A stretch of DNA of 64,000 nt from Hawksworthiomyces lignivorus (GCA_002917075.1 NTMA01000004.1:744001-808000); one strand, 5' to 3'; positions 12,580 to 25,082 are shown, counted from the first letter of the stretch. Made by a program: numbers and translations. Notes: generated by a model from the sequence alone, not told the origin.

Positions 12580-14502
12580 ATGCCGTCAACATTAGACGCG
12601 CCCGTCCTCCAAGTGGACGCCAATGTGATCCACAAGGTCGACACATCGAACCCTCAAAATCTTTTTAGCATGTGGACAGGTTCGTATCTCTATGTTCATT
12701 TTTGGCTATATCACGGCTCATAGATTTGTATGCTAACGGATATTCCAGTGTTCGCACGATGTGCAGATTCAGTTGCTCAGGGCCGGCGGTTGGAAAACCT
12801 CAGCTGGCGCTTATGGACTCGTGAGACTTTCTGTGTCGAGGCGAATGCCGCTGGTCTGTCGACGAATGCGCGCTTGGATTCATTCGTGGCATCCAACTCC
12901 ACAGGCCCAAAGCCCAAGTCTATTCCAAAGCGAAGTCAACCATCAACAGACGAGGTACCGCAGCTCTCTGGCAGCGTCGAATCTGTCGCTGATGAGGATG
13001 CTGTCGAATTCCCGTCCGAATCTGGCCCAGTCGAGATTGTCCGTCCGCGAATAAGGCGACAGGACTCCTGTGGCAGCAGTCGCAGCCGCGGCCGCGAGCG
13101 ACACATTACTTCTGACGACCTGGAGAAAATGGTTGTCTCGATTGTACAAGGGAAGGAGCCTTTGAAAGCACCTCTTCCGGGGATTTCTTCTTATGTGTTC
13201 CCTGCTCCTCCCGTCAGACAATCCGCAGAAACCCAGAGCTTTACCGCACCTCCAGTACAGGTACCGGCGCCACTTGAGAAGGACTCGGAGGTCAAACTTG
13301 CCGCCGAGCCTTTCCCAACTCTTAAAACAGACGAAAAGGGGGCAGCCGAGGAGACCACAGCTCCTGTTCCTCTCCAGAAGAGCAAATCAACCACAGAAGT
13401 TATTCGGGGCTTTTCTCCATCTCATATGCCCATCGTGATTCCTGAGATCTTAACACCCCCGCCTTCCGAGGAACGTATTGTGGCAGACAGCGATGAGAAT
13501 ACAATACCTGATCCAACCTCTGCACCTCCCGCAATGCCTGTGCAATCAAAGAAAGCTACATTTGCTCTCGGCGGCTCGTCTTCTTGTGAAGATTCGATGA
13601 GTGATCCATCCCGCAGCCTTGAGATGCGCAAGTCGGCGATGTCACAGATGCTGAAGCGGAAGGCGACACCATCTTCAGAAGAGGAAGGTTCTTTAAAGAG
13701 TGCTTTGCACTCATCACGCCACTCTCTTGCACAGAAGAAGCAAACGTCTTTCAGCAACCAGCTTGTGACGCGGACGATTCCGGCACCCGCTGTTGTGTCT
13801 GAGGATGAGCAGTCTGATTCGGATGATATTGACGAAAGTGCCATCGACGACGAAGACGACGATTCTTCAGAATGGGAAGACTCGAACGAGGACAGTGGCC
13901 GATCGAGCATTGACGATAAAAATTTGTTCCAGCGGGTCGATTCCAAAGTACATTTACCTTCTCGGCGGTCGCTGATCACGCTTATGATCCAAAGGAGCGA
14001 ACGTGAGGTGAAGAACGGCTTGACAACATCACAGTCAACGATAGGCCTACCCCGCGCGCGCACAGCACACCAGCCGCCATCTATTGGTGCTTCTCCCAAC
14101 GACTCAGATGACGCTGCGTTAATGATGCGCCATCGCCCTCGTGGTCCCCAATCCGCACTACGCCCTATCAATGAGATTCCTCGGTCTGCGGCACAACCTA
14201 TCATGACATCAGCAACAAGCACCAATTTTGCACCAGCGCTGTCTCCTCGCACCAACCGGCGAAATATGTTGTCGACTGAGCTGACTGAGTCCTTGCGGAG
14301 GCATCTCCTTTGGGAACGCTCGCAAAAGACGTCGACCGCCAATGCTGTGCTAAAGAGAAGGCACACTTCCCACGACGTCGCGAATCTGAAACAATATCCT
14401 GAGCCTGTCCACATGAACAAAGACAATGATGTGAATGCGAACAGCTGGGATCAGTACCTCAACCGAGATGCTTTCAATGGATACCATGCCAAGGGCTGGT
14501 AA
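12580..14502 (+). CDS. DUF1752/DUF3295 GATA-like regulatory protein
   Basis: Two exons (12,580-12,679 and 12,749-14,502) join in frame to give 617 residues. The 69-nt intron has donor GTTCGT, branch GCTAAC and acceptor CCAG; the split valine codon restores the motif MWTVFARCADSVAQGRRLEN. Residues about 28-59 (LFSMW ... LSWRLWTRE) match the short conserved block of fungal DUF1752, also described as AreA GATA-like. The rest is disordered and Ser/Pro/acid-rich, with a strongly acidic patch (about residues 390-420) and a C-terminal RRHLLWERSQK segment typical of DUF3295. Homologues are linked to nitrogen/TOR-type regulation, but no zinc finger is present here, so a direct DNA-binding role is not implied. 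The initiator is supported because the first exon supplies the N-terminal half of the conserved block. Third positions are only moderately GC-rich. Confidence 0.88.
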
Positions 14503-14987
14503 TGCGCAGGGGATAACCCTCCGTTTGTCATTGTAATTTGATTTTTCCGATCCAAACACAACTCACAACATCCATCAGGCGCTCTCGCCTTGTATCATCA
14601 CCGCATATGTTTCTGCATCAACTTAGCGAAGCTTTTTTTTGACCAATATTTCCACCTAATTCATATTTTGGTCGGCGTTTTGTTTAAAATTTTCTTTCCA
14701 TCTCTGCATTTTTGCGACATTGGAGACTAATCGGTACACGATCGCATCCATCTTATGCTTTGCTAGTAAGGCATACGTGTCTTGCGTATTGCAGAAAGGG
14801 TGGCAGTTTTCTTTCCGGTCCTTTTAAATACCATTCATGCATTACCGGTCTTCGAGTTTTATCAATCTTCTACGATACCATTTTCTTTATGTTTCGTGCC
14901 TTTCGATTTTAGCGGTTCCATCCGGCGATAGGCTGCTCTCATTGGTTTGGGGCTTGCATTTGAAGACGAGGGCATTGTATACTATGT

Positions 14988-15224
14988 ATGTCTCTTCGCA
15001 GAAGACGACTTGGTCAGCATATTATTCGTTCTTCCTGTCAGAATTCATATTTCTTAGATGGGAAATCGCCGGAGCAAGAGGAGGAAGCAAATACCGCAAA
15101 AGGGCCGAAAAAATTTCCAAAAGCCAAAAGTAAAACGAGCCTACGAAGTTTTATGAAGTCGAGCGCCTCTACCATCTTCAAAGAAGAGGAGGTCTCCTTG
15201 CTACGAACACCCCATAAAAGATAA
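14988..15224 (+). CDS. Possible small basic protein, 78 aa, unrecognised
   Basis: An ATG-initiated frame of 78 codons begins 486 nt downstream of the DUF1752 gene on the same strand. The predicted peptide starts MSLRRRRLGQ, has a short acidic patch (EQEEEA) and then a Lys/Ser-rich tail ending in LLRTPHKR. It has no signal peptide or membrane segment. The composition looks protein-like rather than like low-complexity noise, but there is no family match and no diagnostic codon bias. It could be a real small gene, a 3' exon of something else, or chance. Confidence 0.25.
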   Translation: MSLRRRRLGQHIIRSSCQNSYFLDGKSPEQEEEANTAKGPKKFPKAKSKTSLRSFMKSSASTIFKEEEVSLLRTPHKR

Positions 15225-18200
15225 TATAGCGACAGAGGAAAAGGATTTACTTCAAAATATCAAAACATGTTATAACAATCGAGAGAGTAAAATAAAATTT
15301 AAAAGCTTTTGATTCTCAAATATTCAGCTCAGAGGAGGCAAGCCTTTTTGCCGCTACAGGTGAATACATGAATTTCATATTCGAATGTTGCTTGTTTGAA
15401 TTGTAGCCTCAAGCCTGGCCCTGCTAGCCTACTCCTGTTTCTTCAACATCTGTAGGGGCCGAATAAGCCTCATGTTTGCCTATTTTGTATTTTTTAACAT
15501 GCATGTAGAGAAAGGCCTTGTCAAGGAAATGTTGATACATGGTATAAATCTATACCTTATTCATACTTAGAGTTCTTAGTGCTTAGGAAGAGAATTGCTA
15601 ACCATTTTGCTGCTTCTGGAATCTTTGTGGGATGTGAATTGAAGACGTGCCAAGCAAGGCGTGCCACTATGGCATTTTTTTTCTTGTAGTGCTTAACTGT
15701 GGCAGGTATTCCTTAAGGATTTCCTCTGAACTTTAGACGCACCCTATCCTTGAGGAGATGGGAAGGCACTTTGTCTCTTCTTTGACAAGAAAATAGTCGT
15801 TTTACGCCCTCCCCTGCGTTTTGTTACAATTTTACTTCTTTTTGGGAGATGTCTGCTTAAGCTCTCTGAAATTTGTTTATGTGAAGATTCGATGCGTCTT
15901 TTGACTACATGGCTATATATGGAAAAGAGCTTCAAAGGGATAGAAAAGTTCGCTTCAAAGCCGGGAGAATTAACCCAACCTTCAACCGTTCTCGTTCAGA
16001 TGAATAGAGACAGTTCGACTTTCATCGATGTGTACATGGGAAAGGGATAACGCGACAGAGGCTTCAAAAGAATGTAGTGATCGGGTCACAAGACAGTTGC
16101 AGGAATTTGATCAAAGACTATCATTAGACACAACAATATCATGATACGGGCGCAAGGGGGCTGTTGAACGGCAAAACCATTCTCTTCTACTTGGTGTACA
16201 GGCGTAAAAAATGTTATTTTGTTACCTGTGTTTTAGTACAGTTTGCTAGAACATTCGGTGCTCTTCTCGAAATTCCAACCGCTATAAGATACATCTGCAA
16301 TTAACATTTTTTACCCCTGTATACCAAGTATAGGGTCGGTGCCAAATAACACCTTTAGGGTACAACGTCTTCCTCTATATTATCATCATAATCATCATTA
16401 CTATTATTATTGGAATGTCATTATAAAGAAAGACCGATAGAAGATCCTCAATAGAGACGGTGTATAAGGATCAAGGTTAAGAAAAGACGCAATTTACTCA
16501 AATGTCACATGCTTATCAGAGCGCTTCCTATTAGAAATTAAGCAACCGCAAGGCGAGCGACCAAAGGAGAGAAGAGATATTAGGGCTTTGATATCAGACT
16601 TGTATCTCGGTCTCGTTGAATTAAGAAATGTAGGCGAAAAGTCTTAAAAGAGAGAGAAAAAAAATGAGTGCTATTGAGAAACGCGAGAAAACGCGTTCGG
16701 CACGACACGTATATTTTGCTGAAACTGAAAATAATGGTACGTGGTAGCGATTGCTTTTAATATCCGTGCCCTCGAAGTATGTTTTAGACGCGAACAGAGC
16801 GCAAACGGCACAGCCTTGGAATATCAAGTGGGAGAAGATGGGGCGGCACACAAGCTTTTAACACAATCTCAGAACTGAATAAAGCGATGGAGTGATATGC
16901 ATTCATTCTCCCCATTAATACCGAATGCTTCTTGTTCGCAAGGGGGAAAAGGTACTATACAAGAACCCCTTCCGGGGACTACCAAAAACAAAGAGAAGAA
17001 AAAGATAATTAGAAAGGTTCCGTTAATATTACATCCAACACTTAGAAGACTTGGCAAGAAGTGCGACTCATTATCAAGAAGATCAACTCATAATTGAGAA
17101 CGATCCTGATCTTGGCTTCCTGCTTTGTCCTATTTTGGAAGCCAGTACTCAGAACTATATCCCACGCATCGTTCCGGATATAGCATGCGTGCTGTTGATC
17201 TTTCGCCATCCCCTTACCTTCACCTAATTTTAATAAAAATAAAAAATAAAAAAAAGGTGGGTGTAGTTGTACTATGCTGAGGCGAGGGCTGCTTTGGCGA
17301 CTGGGTATTGAATAAAACCTCAACGGTGTGCAGCTGTTTGACCAAAACCGATAAATGCTCGTTTTGTACGTACTTGCGCTCTATGTAGTTGGGAAAACGG
17401 CCGGCTCCGCTTTCTTTCGTCCTCTATCCTTTGCCTGTCTTGCACTTGTTGCCGCAGATCTCCGCACTCTAGTTCTTTCTTTTCCTACATGATGCAAAAA
17501 ACAAAATAAAATTTGTTACGTGCAGAAAACGGTAGCAAATGACTACCAAAGCGACGAGGCTAAAATGTCCCGCAGAAGCGGAGCCTTGAGACTACGGAGT
17601 GAAAAGAAAAACATTTTTCACCGACTTTTTGTACTCATGTTTACAAGGGCCAAAAGCGGCGCTTTCTTTGTACCAAACCACCTTTTCCCACTCTCCTAAA
17701 TATCCCGCGCACAAGCAAGAATGAGGTTGCTACCCATCTCTCCGAAATGAAAGAAACGCACAAGTTTGTATTTTATTGTGCTTTAGTCTTATTGAATACT
17801 CCATCTGCGCGATTTGGCTCTCTATAGTGCGTTGGAATAGTGCGCTCGACGTATATCAGTAAAGCCGTTATCTATGAAAAACCCTTGGCGGAGTATTTAA
17901 AACTTTCCTTGAATTCCATCTCTTTTTACTATGTTTCCCTTTCCGACTGTCCTCTATTCCATTCCTTGAGCTGTGAAGCGTGACACCTGTTCCTAGCATA
18001 TACAATTTTCTTGTTCGAACAAGAACTTTCGAACATGGTTTTACCAGAATAGTTTGATGTCTTCATAGACTGACAGTGATGCTTTTATTTTGTAAATAGA
18101 TGGGGTTCCATTTTGTATAGATACATTATAAAGCGAGAATGTGCAATGAATTCGCAGGTCTCACAGCTTCCAGATGACGTCATTTTCAACTTTCAAAGAG

Positions 18201-18791
18201 CCGCTTGGAAATATGTGTTTTACTTTCTAAAAAATTATCATGGATCAAATATGTAAGTACTTCCTGATACCTATACCGAGAAGTGAAAGAAATCACAGGA
18301 AAGATTAATAGCCATGAGATATCTCTTAGCGGTCGGGATCAGCGTTGGGCCAGAAGTGCACTTGCCCCCAGGGATCATTTCTAGAGCTCTTTTTATAGAA
18401 TATCCCTGGTAGGATTATATCTCTAGAATAAAAAATTGAGTACTGCTATTTTGTGAGATTCTAATGCGAAAATGGACCCCTACAATATAATATGCCCTCG
18501 AGGTACACCGTACTCCAAATTCCACAGCAATACGTAACTATTTGGACAGCGTTCTCAAGCAAGAATCACTGGCGCACGGACGTGGACGCGGGGTAGCTCA
18601 ATAAGGCAAAGCGTCTTTAGCAAAGGCGTGAAGCAGACTTCGCAACGATGGCGGGGTGCTGCATCGCTGAAAAGGGACGGATTAGCTAATTGGGTCACAG
18701 ATCACACGCACTCATGAACAGAATGGTCTGCTTCGAGTCTCTCACTCGACTTTGATGTCTTTCATCGCTCCCCTGCACCAGCTGCAATCTG

Positions 18792-18854
18792 CTGCCTGCC
18801 TGTCTGCCTGCCTGTCTGCCTGCCTGTCTGCCTGCCTGTCTGCCTGCCTACCTA
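18792..18854. repeat. 12-bp minisatellite (CTGCCTGCCTGT)n
   Basis: Just over five imperfect copies of a 12-bp unit built from CTGC/CTGT tetramers, about 430 nt upstream of the lsb5 start codon. It is likely length-variable between strains. No role in expression can be read from the sequence. Confidence 0.9.
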
Positions 18855-19278
18855 CCCAAATGATAAGCTCATTCTACAAAATTGGGTCAAGCGAATTATA
18901 GGAAGGCAACGACTAGGAACTACGCCGGCTGCGGTTCTAAAGTTCTTCGTTCTAAGCAGAGCCGCATTAGACCCCAAAATCTGTCCCTCTTGTCTTTTTC
19001 GGAGACGAAAACTGACCAAGCTCTGCTTGCAGGCGGATGGCCAGTGTCTAATACATTACATCAACACCAAAATAGTGTGCGAAATCAACATATGCCGAGT
19101 CATTTTGCTGGCTTTCATACCACGTTAGTTCGCCGGCTCGTTCTGCCAAATTCGGGCAGCACGTGAAACAAGGAAAGGCAGCGACTGTTACAACTTCGGA
19201 CTGCGTCATTCACTTACATGTTTTGGGTCATCTGCCTTGTGTGGATTCTATCTAGAACATCATCACTGAGAGACAGCC

Positions 19279-20893
19279 ATGTTCTCCCAAGTAAGAGAGT
19301 ACCTTTGTATTCATTTGGCAGGTCATCCATACTAATATTTCCCTCGCAGAAAAAACCGTACACAGCTGTCACTGTGACTATCGAGCGCCTCACCGGCGAA
19401 TCGTATGAAGAAGATGACCTAAGCGGCATCCCGGACCTTGTCGAAGTCATTAAGCTACAGGCATCTGGTCCATCTGAAGCGGCACGGGCCATCCGCAAAA
19501 AGCTCAAATATGGCAGTGTGCACCGTCAACTTCGGGCTCTTACTCTTCTAGATGGTCTGATCCAGAATGCTGGTCCACGTTTCCAGCGTGCCTTTGCAGA
19601 CGAGCCATTGCTGGAACGACTGCGAGTCTGCGGAACCGCAGATCTCTCCGATCCAGATGTTAAGAAAAAATGCTCGGAGCTATTTCGCAGTTGGGCCAAC
19701 GAGTATAAGAACACGCCTGGGATGGAACGCATTGGTCGGTTGTATAAGGTATACCTTACTTCTATGTCGCTATCCCGTTCTAGGGTGCGTTCCTAACATG
19801 TCTGACATTTCTAGGAATTGCCACAACGCAAACAAGTGGTAACTCAAGCACGATCCAAGGTGGTGCAGGAGACGGAGAATCCATTTGATGACGATGAAGA
19901 CGAGGCAAATCCGGCCCCGTCTTCATCCTCAGCTGGGCCGTCATCATTTCGCCCGCAAACACAAACGCAACCTACCGGCCGGGTTGAGTCGTTTAGTTTT
20001 ACCGGACCCTCGTCTCGAGACAAGGACAAAAAGAAGGAGAAAGAGAAGCGTAACAAAAAGGGCCGCAAGCCGTTCAACCTCGAAGCGGAAAAGGATCAAA
20101 TGAAGGCCACGATTGCCGACGCATCCATCGCTACGATTGACTTGATGAATGCGTTGCAAAGTATTAACCGCGAGCAAGAGCGCATTTCTGAGAATGAAAC
20201 CGCCATCCACCGATTCGAAAAGTGTAAACTCCTAAGAAGGAAGATTCTCCGCTATGTGAGTTGCAGCCGCAGGATGCTCTACTGCCAGATTCAACTCTTT
20301 TCTCTCTCACCTACTCACATTCTCTAGATTTATCTTGTCGACTCTGAGGACTGGCTAGGTAGCCTTCTGCATGCCAACGATGAGCTAGTTACGGCACTCA
20401 TGACGTTCGAGCAGCTAGACCGCTCAATCGACGCGGATAGCGACTCAGATGATGACCTAGCAGAACAAGCCCATCGTTACCGAAGTAAGTGACCCTTCAA
20501 ACAAGAGGAGAGATATGTTTATACGTCTACCCACACTCACCAAAACAAGTGATCTCAGAGAAAGCAAAGGAACCAAGCTCTCCCACATCACCAATACCCG
20601 ATTTTTCCGGTCTCAGCTTAGCCTCAGCGAGTCCGGCATCCCCGCCAGCATTACAGCCGTCACGCACGTCCGGAAGGCCCGCCGCGCCACCCCGACCGCC
20701 AGCCATTTTAAAGCCGCTGTCTTCTCCACTACCTCCGGGTCGACCGCCTGTTCCACATTCTGGCCATGCCAATGATGACGACTCAGATGGTGATAATAGC
20801 TATGAGGACAACGACGAGGATGAAAACGACCCATTCGCGGACCGAAACGCAGTGGTGACGCCCAAGATAGAGCGGGGCGAACCGCAGTGGTGA
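19279..20893 (+). CDS. lsb5: Lsb5-like VHS/GAT adaptor of endocytosis
   Basis: Five exons (19,279-19,290; 19,350-19,748; 19,815-20,255; 20,328-20,484; 20,559-20,893) join in frame to 447 residues; all introns are 59-74 nt with GT..AG ends. The first exon encodes only MFSQ, and the next exon continues KKPYTAVTVTIERLTGESYE, the conserved start of fungal Lsb5. Residues about 5-137 form a VHS domain and about 231-320 a helical GAT domain. A low-complexity linker carries DPF/NPF-like acidic motifs (NPFDDDEDE), and the C-terminus is Pro-rich and then acidic, ending NDPFADRNAVV...W. Yeast Lsb5 binds Las17/WASP and ubiquitin and links membrane traffic to cortical actin; the same role is inferred here. 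The tiny first exon is easily missed by gene finders. Confidence 0.9.
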
Positions 20894-21166
20894 GTGGAGG
20901 AAGGAGAGAGTAGGAGTAGAAGATCAAGTATTAAGGCTGCTTAGTGGAATAAGGAAGCGAGAGTTATCATTTTGTTCCTGGTTTGACTTCTGCATGTTTT
21001 ATTTATATCAACAGTAGTACCTTCTTTGTGATTTTATTGTTGTCTTGTTCAATATTCCTCCCTATGTAAGATTCACTAATCGATGAGCTATGAAGGGCAG
21101 AAACTCTTTTTAGGGATGTCTGCCATAACATTGAATATATATTTTGTCTCTATACAACACATCTTC

Positions 21167-21284
21167 ACATACAGATATAGATATTTAAAGACAGTGAATC
21201 CCGTCTGCTCTCCCCAGTTGAAACACTAGTCGGCGGATTAGTAGTTGGGTCGGTGACGACTAGCGAATGCCTGCTGCTGTACTC
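21167..21284 (+). rRNA. Diverged 5S rRNA copy, probably a pseudogene
   Basis: About 118 nt follow the order of a fungal 5S rRNA: an ACATAC start, ATCCCGTC.GCTC about 34 nt in, then GGATTAGTAGTTGGGTCGGT, GACGACTAGCGAAT and CTGCTGCTGT, with a T5 terminator at 21,285. The 3' half (from 21,231) is close to the consensus; the 5' half has many substitutions and helix I pairs only partly (TACAG with CTGTA). Fungi disperse 5S genes singly, so this is either a decayed copy or a variant 5S gene. The consensus used is from memory. Confidence 0.62.
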
Positions 21285-21470
21285 TTTTTGATATATATAT
21301 ATATATATTTAATTTTGTGGGTTTTAACGTGTTTGCTGCGTCGTCATATTTTCTGTCGTTTTCTTTCCCTTTTTAAGGTTTATTATCCTTGTTAATTGTG
21401 TTTAAGGCAATAGCTAATAATAGTAATAGTGTGCGATTTGTTCGGGGAGGAAAGAAAAAGGATTAAAAAA

Positions 21471-21497
21471 GAAGCAAGAAGCAAGAAGCAAGAAGCA
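21471..21497. repeat. GAAGCAA minisatellite
   Basis: Almost four copies of a 7-bp unit in the A-rich intergenic stretch downstream of the 5S-like sequence. Confidence 0.85.
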
Positions 21498-22213
21498 GCC
21501 AATTAATTATAATAATAATAACAATATGGAGTAATGATAACAGCAACCAGCTTCGCTAAATTCTTACGATTCGAAAAACAAATGTGAGCTTTGAATTGAA
21601 GTCGCTTGCTGTTTACTAAGACTGCCGACCTATTACAACTTCGTAAACGAGACGGGAAAGTTACTCCCTTCTTTATTCTCCACGTCTCCGTTCCTCTTTG
21701 CATTTTGAGATCACTCCCGCTGTGCTCCTTGTTAAGAGTTTGCCATTTCCACTGCCAATTTTTCAAAAAACTCTTGTACAGAGAATCCTGAGCAGCCTCG
21801 GGATGCTCAAAAATCGTCTCTAAGACGACCGCAAACCCGTGAACCGAGGCACGCTATCTAAGGAACTGTTAGATTTGGGGGCATCTGGTTGTACTGAACT
21901 GGAACCAGCTCCCTACGACCTTCTCGAAAAGGCATACGCCGTAACAATGGCAGAGTTGTAAGGAACCAAAACTTGAAAAAATAAATTAAGATAAAAAAAA
22001 AAATAAAAAAAAATAAAAAAAACAATAATAAAAAAAATAAAAAACCTTTTAAGAAGGCATAGCCTGCGGGTTTCGTCGAATTGCTAGAAAAGGAATCTTG
22101 AGTGAGCGAGCCATCGTCTTCATTCCTACGTTTTCGCCCCCCAATTGATTAGGTTTCGTTCTACCCCAAATCTGAAGCAGACACGTACCAGCGAGCAAGT
22201 CAGACCACTTCAA

Positions 22214-22247
22214 AGCCTTCTGCCCGCTCAAGCCTTCTGCCCGCTCA
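22214..22247. repeat. Perfect 17-bp tandem duplication
   Basis: AGCCTTCTGCCCGCTCA occurs twice without interruption, about 530 nt upstream of the acyl-CoA synthetase start. It may fall in the promoter. Confidence 0.9.
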
Positions 22248-22778
22248 AGGCAGCTCCTTCAGATCCGGCAGCACGCTCTTATTTCTATTCTCCTTTTCAT
22301 TTAATTATCTGGTTTCCCGTTCGTTGATTTGCCCCTCCCCCCCCTCCCCCCCCCGGGGTTTCTTCTGGTTCGCCTTCGATTCGCCTCGCATTCTATTCTA
22401 GCAGTCCCAACTGAACTTGAGGGCGGCCGTAGTTGCTGCCTTGGCCTCGCTTTCCTCGGAACACAAGAGCTCGTTCATTTGTTGGGGTCAACGCATTCTT
22501 TCAGAGCCAACATAATCCTGTTAATCTCCAACAGCACCAAATCAAAAGGCCGTCCCCACGAGCGGGAGCTAGAAGGATAGCTTCCATTTCGATGTCGTCA
22601 CCGTTTTATCGATAACTCACGTACAGTTCTGCTTTCAACGATCGGGGCGGACTTCATCTCCATAATCAACAGGACATCTCAAAGAGAAGCTCGGGAATCG
22701 TATTTCCTTCTTGAATAAACGTCCTTGTTCTATTGTCTGTATTCTTTTTATTGTTGGCTGTCAATCCTCTCACGAAAT

Positions 22779-25005
22779 ATGGCCTACGCCACTTCTTCTT
22801 TTCCTCTCCATGCGGTGGAGACACCGCCTTACACCATAGAGGTGCCGGGAGGGGAGCCGGTTCCTGGCGAAACTATCCCTAGACGGCACCCAAAGGCTCG
22901 GGATGGCCTTCTGGAGCGCCCTGCACCTGAGGTGGACACTGTTTTTGCGCTCATCCGCCGGTCCGCGACCAAATACGCAAACGAGCCCGCCATCGGCAGC
23001 AGGGGTCTGATCGGCATCCACAAAGAAGTGAAGAAAGTTTCCAAAGTTATTGATGGCCAAATTCAGCAGGTCGACAAAGAATGGTCGTATTTCGAGCTGT
23101 CCAACTACTCTTACGAAACTTACAGCGATTACTTTGACCGTGTGCTACGGCTTGGTGCAGGCCTTCGGCGTCTCGGTCTTGGACGGCTGGACAAGCTGCA
23201 TATTTTCGCCGCTACAAGCCCCCAGTGGCTTGCCATGGCACATGCCTGCTCGTCGCAGGCCCTGACTATCGTGACAGCCTACGACACTTTGGGAGAATCG
23301 GGCGTCCAGCACTCGCTGACGCAGACTGGTGCTGTGGCTATGTTCGTCGACCCACATTTGCTCAAGACTGTGTCTGGTCCCATCAAAGTAGCCAACACAA
23401 TCCGTTATGTCATCTACAACGATGCCAGCCACCAGCCCGTGCCACCCGCCGAAATCGACGACTTCCGTGCCAAGAACCCGCATTTGAGAGTGCTCAGCTT
23501 TGAAGAACTCCGAGCTATGGGCGAAGACAGCGATGGCCGACCTGCAGTACCACCTGATTTGCCCGCACCAGAAGAGACATTTTGCATCATGTACACCTCC
23601 GGCAGCACAGGCCTTCCCAAAGGCGTGCCTGTGAGTCATGCTGCATTTGTTGCCGCGGTGGCCGGCCTGTACTCGGTCGTTGAGGAGTGCGTGTCGCACC
23701 GCGAGAAAGTTCTCGCATACCTGCCATTAGCTCACATCTTTGAGCTCGTGCTGGAGAACGTCGTTATATTCATCGGTGCTACTTTGGGCTACGGAGCGGC
23801 TCGTACTCTCACAGATGCATCTATGAAAAAGGGTTGCCCAGGAGACTTGCGCGCTTTCCATCCAACCGTCTTGGTAGGTGTGCCGCAAGTGTGGGAGACG
23901 GTGCGCAAAGGCGTGTCAAATGCCGTCGATTCGGCAAGCCCGCTGGCCAAAAAATTGTTCTGGGGCTACTTCGCTCTCAAGGGGGCTCTAATGCAGGCTG
24001 GCCTGTTGGTTGGACCTGTCGCCGCTCTTGTTTCCTGGGCAGACAATATAGTGTTCAAACGGGTTCGTACGACCACGGGCGGCCGATTGCGCTTTATTGT
24101 CAATGGCGCCAGTACCATTGCTGCAGATACAAAGCGGTTTTTGTCTCTTGTTGTTGCCCCGATGATCAACGGCTACGGCCTTACTGAGACCTGCGGAAAT
24201 GGCGGTCTCGGCTCGCCTTTGCAGTGGACTGAAACAGCTATCGGCACAATACCTGGCGCGGTCGAGGTGAAGCTGGTGAGCCAGCTTGACTTGGGCTACG
24301 ACGCAAATCCTGAATCAACCAGTGGCCAGGACCCGCACGGTGAAATTCTGATCCGTGGTAAATCGCTCTTCACAGAATACTATAACAATCCGGAGGAGAC
24401 AGCCCTCGCGATTACCGACGATGGTTGGTTCCGTACTGGTGATATTGGCGCCTTTGACCTCAAGACTGGTCATTTGCGCGTAGTCGATCGGGTAAAGAAT
24501 CTAGTAAAGCTGCAGGGTGGTGAATATATTGCCTTGGAGAAACTCGAAGCTGTTTACCGAGGTGCATCTACAGTGCATAACATTATGGTATATGGCGATT
24601 CAGAGCACTCCAAGCCGGTAGCGATTGTATGTGCCAATGAAAAGGCCCTGGAGGTACTGGCTGCGAAGCATGGTGTTACAATCGAAGGAACTGGTAATGG
24701 CGACGCCACAGCCTTGCATCACAACCCAAAACTGAAATCCCTCGTCTTGAAAGACTTGCTTGGTGTTGGGAAGGCTGCAGGTTTGACACCGATTGAGACG
24801 GTTCAAGGTGTAGCTCTTGTTGACGACGAGTGGACGCCAATAAACGTAAGTTTCATTCCTCACTTATTGTGCATTGCATGCTAAGATGAGAATGCTGACA
24901 TCTTCATCTACGCAGGGACTGACAACTGCCACACAAAAGCTGAACCGCCGGAAACTCAAGGAACTCTATGGGAAGGAAATCCGGGAAGCCTACGCTGGAA
25001 AATAA
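22779..25005 (+). CDS. faa1: Long-chain fatty-acyl-CoA synthetase (FAA1/FAA4 type)
   Basis: Two exons (22,779-24,845 and 24,916-25,005; 70-nt intron with GTAAGT/CGCAG) encode 718 residues, normal for the family. The enzyme activates long-chain fatty acids with ATP and CoA for lipid synthesis and degradation. Visible motifs are the AMP-binding loop YTSGSTGLPKG (272-282), YGLTETCG (about 466-473), DDGWFRTGD (547-555) and the fatty-acyl signature VDRVKNLVKLQGGEY (from 569). The C-terminus reads LYGKEIREAYAGK; it has no SKL-type peroxisomal signal, so a cytosolic or ER/lipid-droplet location is inferred. The start was chosen at MAYATSS, the first ATG giving a family-like N-terminus; the upstream in-frame codons look like leader. 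FAA1 and FAA4 cannot be told apart here. The gene is complete, but its 3' flank meets a T29 tract 78 nt past the stop. Confidence 0.93.
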
Positions 25006-25080
25006 TTTCCTTCGTTCCGCTCTTGCCTTGAACCTCAATTGTTCTGTTCTATGCATTTGATATATGGTTCCTTCGTGTCC

Positions 25081-25082
<2 letters not shown>

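Larger units (their letters stand above)
14503..19278. other. Intergenic region with possible small ORFs
   Basis: Nearly 4.8 kb of mostly A+T-rich sequence. The first part is the 3' flank of the DUF1752 gene. It holds one 78-codon ATG frame at 14,988-15,224, described separately, and a 36-codon frame near 18,146 that ends beside a perfect GTAAGT. There is also a 12-bp minisatellite at 18,792-18,854. No recognised gene or RNA was found. Confidence 0.5.
20894..22778. other. Intergenic region with 5S-like gene and promoter
   Basis: This holds the 3' flank of lsb5, a diverged 5S rRNA copy (21,167-21,284), an (AT)n run at about 21,291, a GAAGCAA minisatellite and a long A-rich low-complexity stretch (about 21,975-22,047). 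It ends in the C-rich promoter/leader of the acyl-CoA synthetase gene. No protein-coding gene is supported. Confidence 0.55.

Noticed and set aside
13422..14426. 334-codon antisense frame opposite the DUF1752 gene
   Set aside because: A Ser-rich shadow of the disordered acidic region; no start context, domain or introns of its own.
18596..18670. tRNA-like GTAGCTCAATAAGGCAAAGCG segment
   Set aside because: Resembles a D arm, but no T arm or acceptor pairing is present within 60-100 nt.
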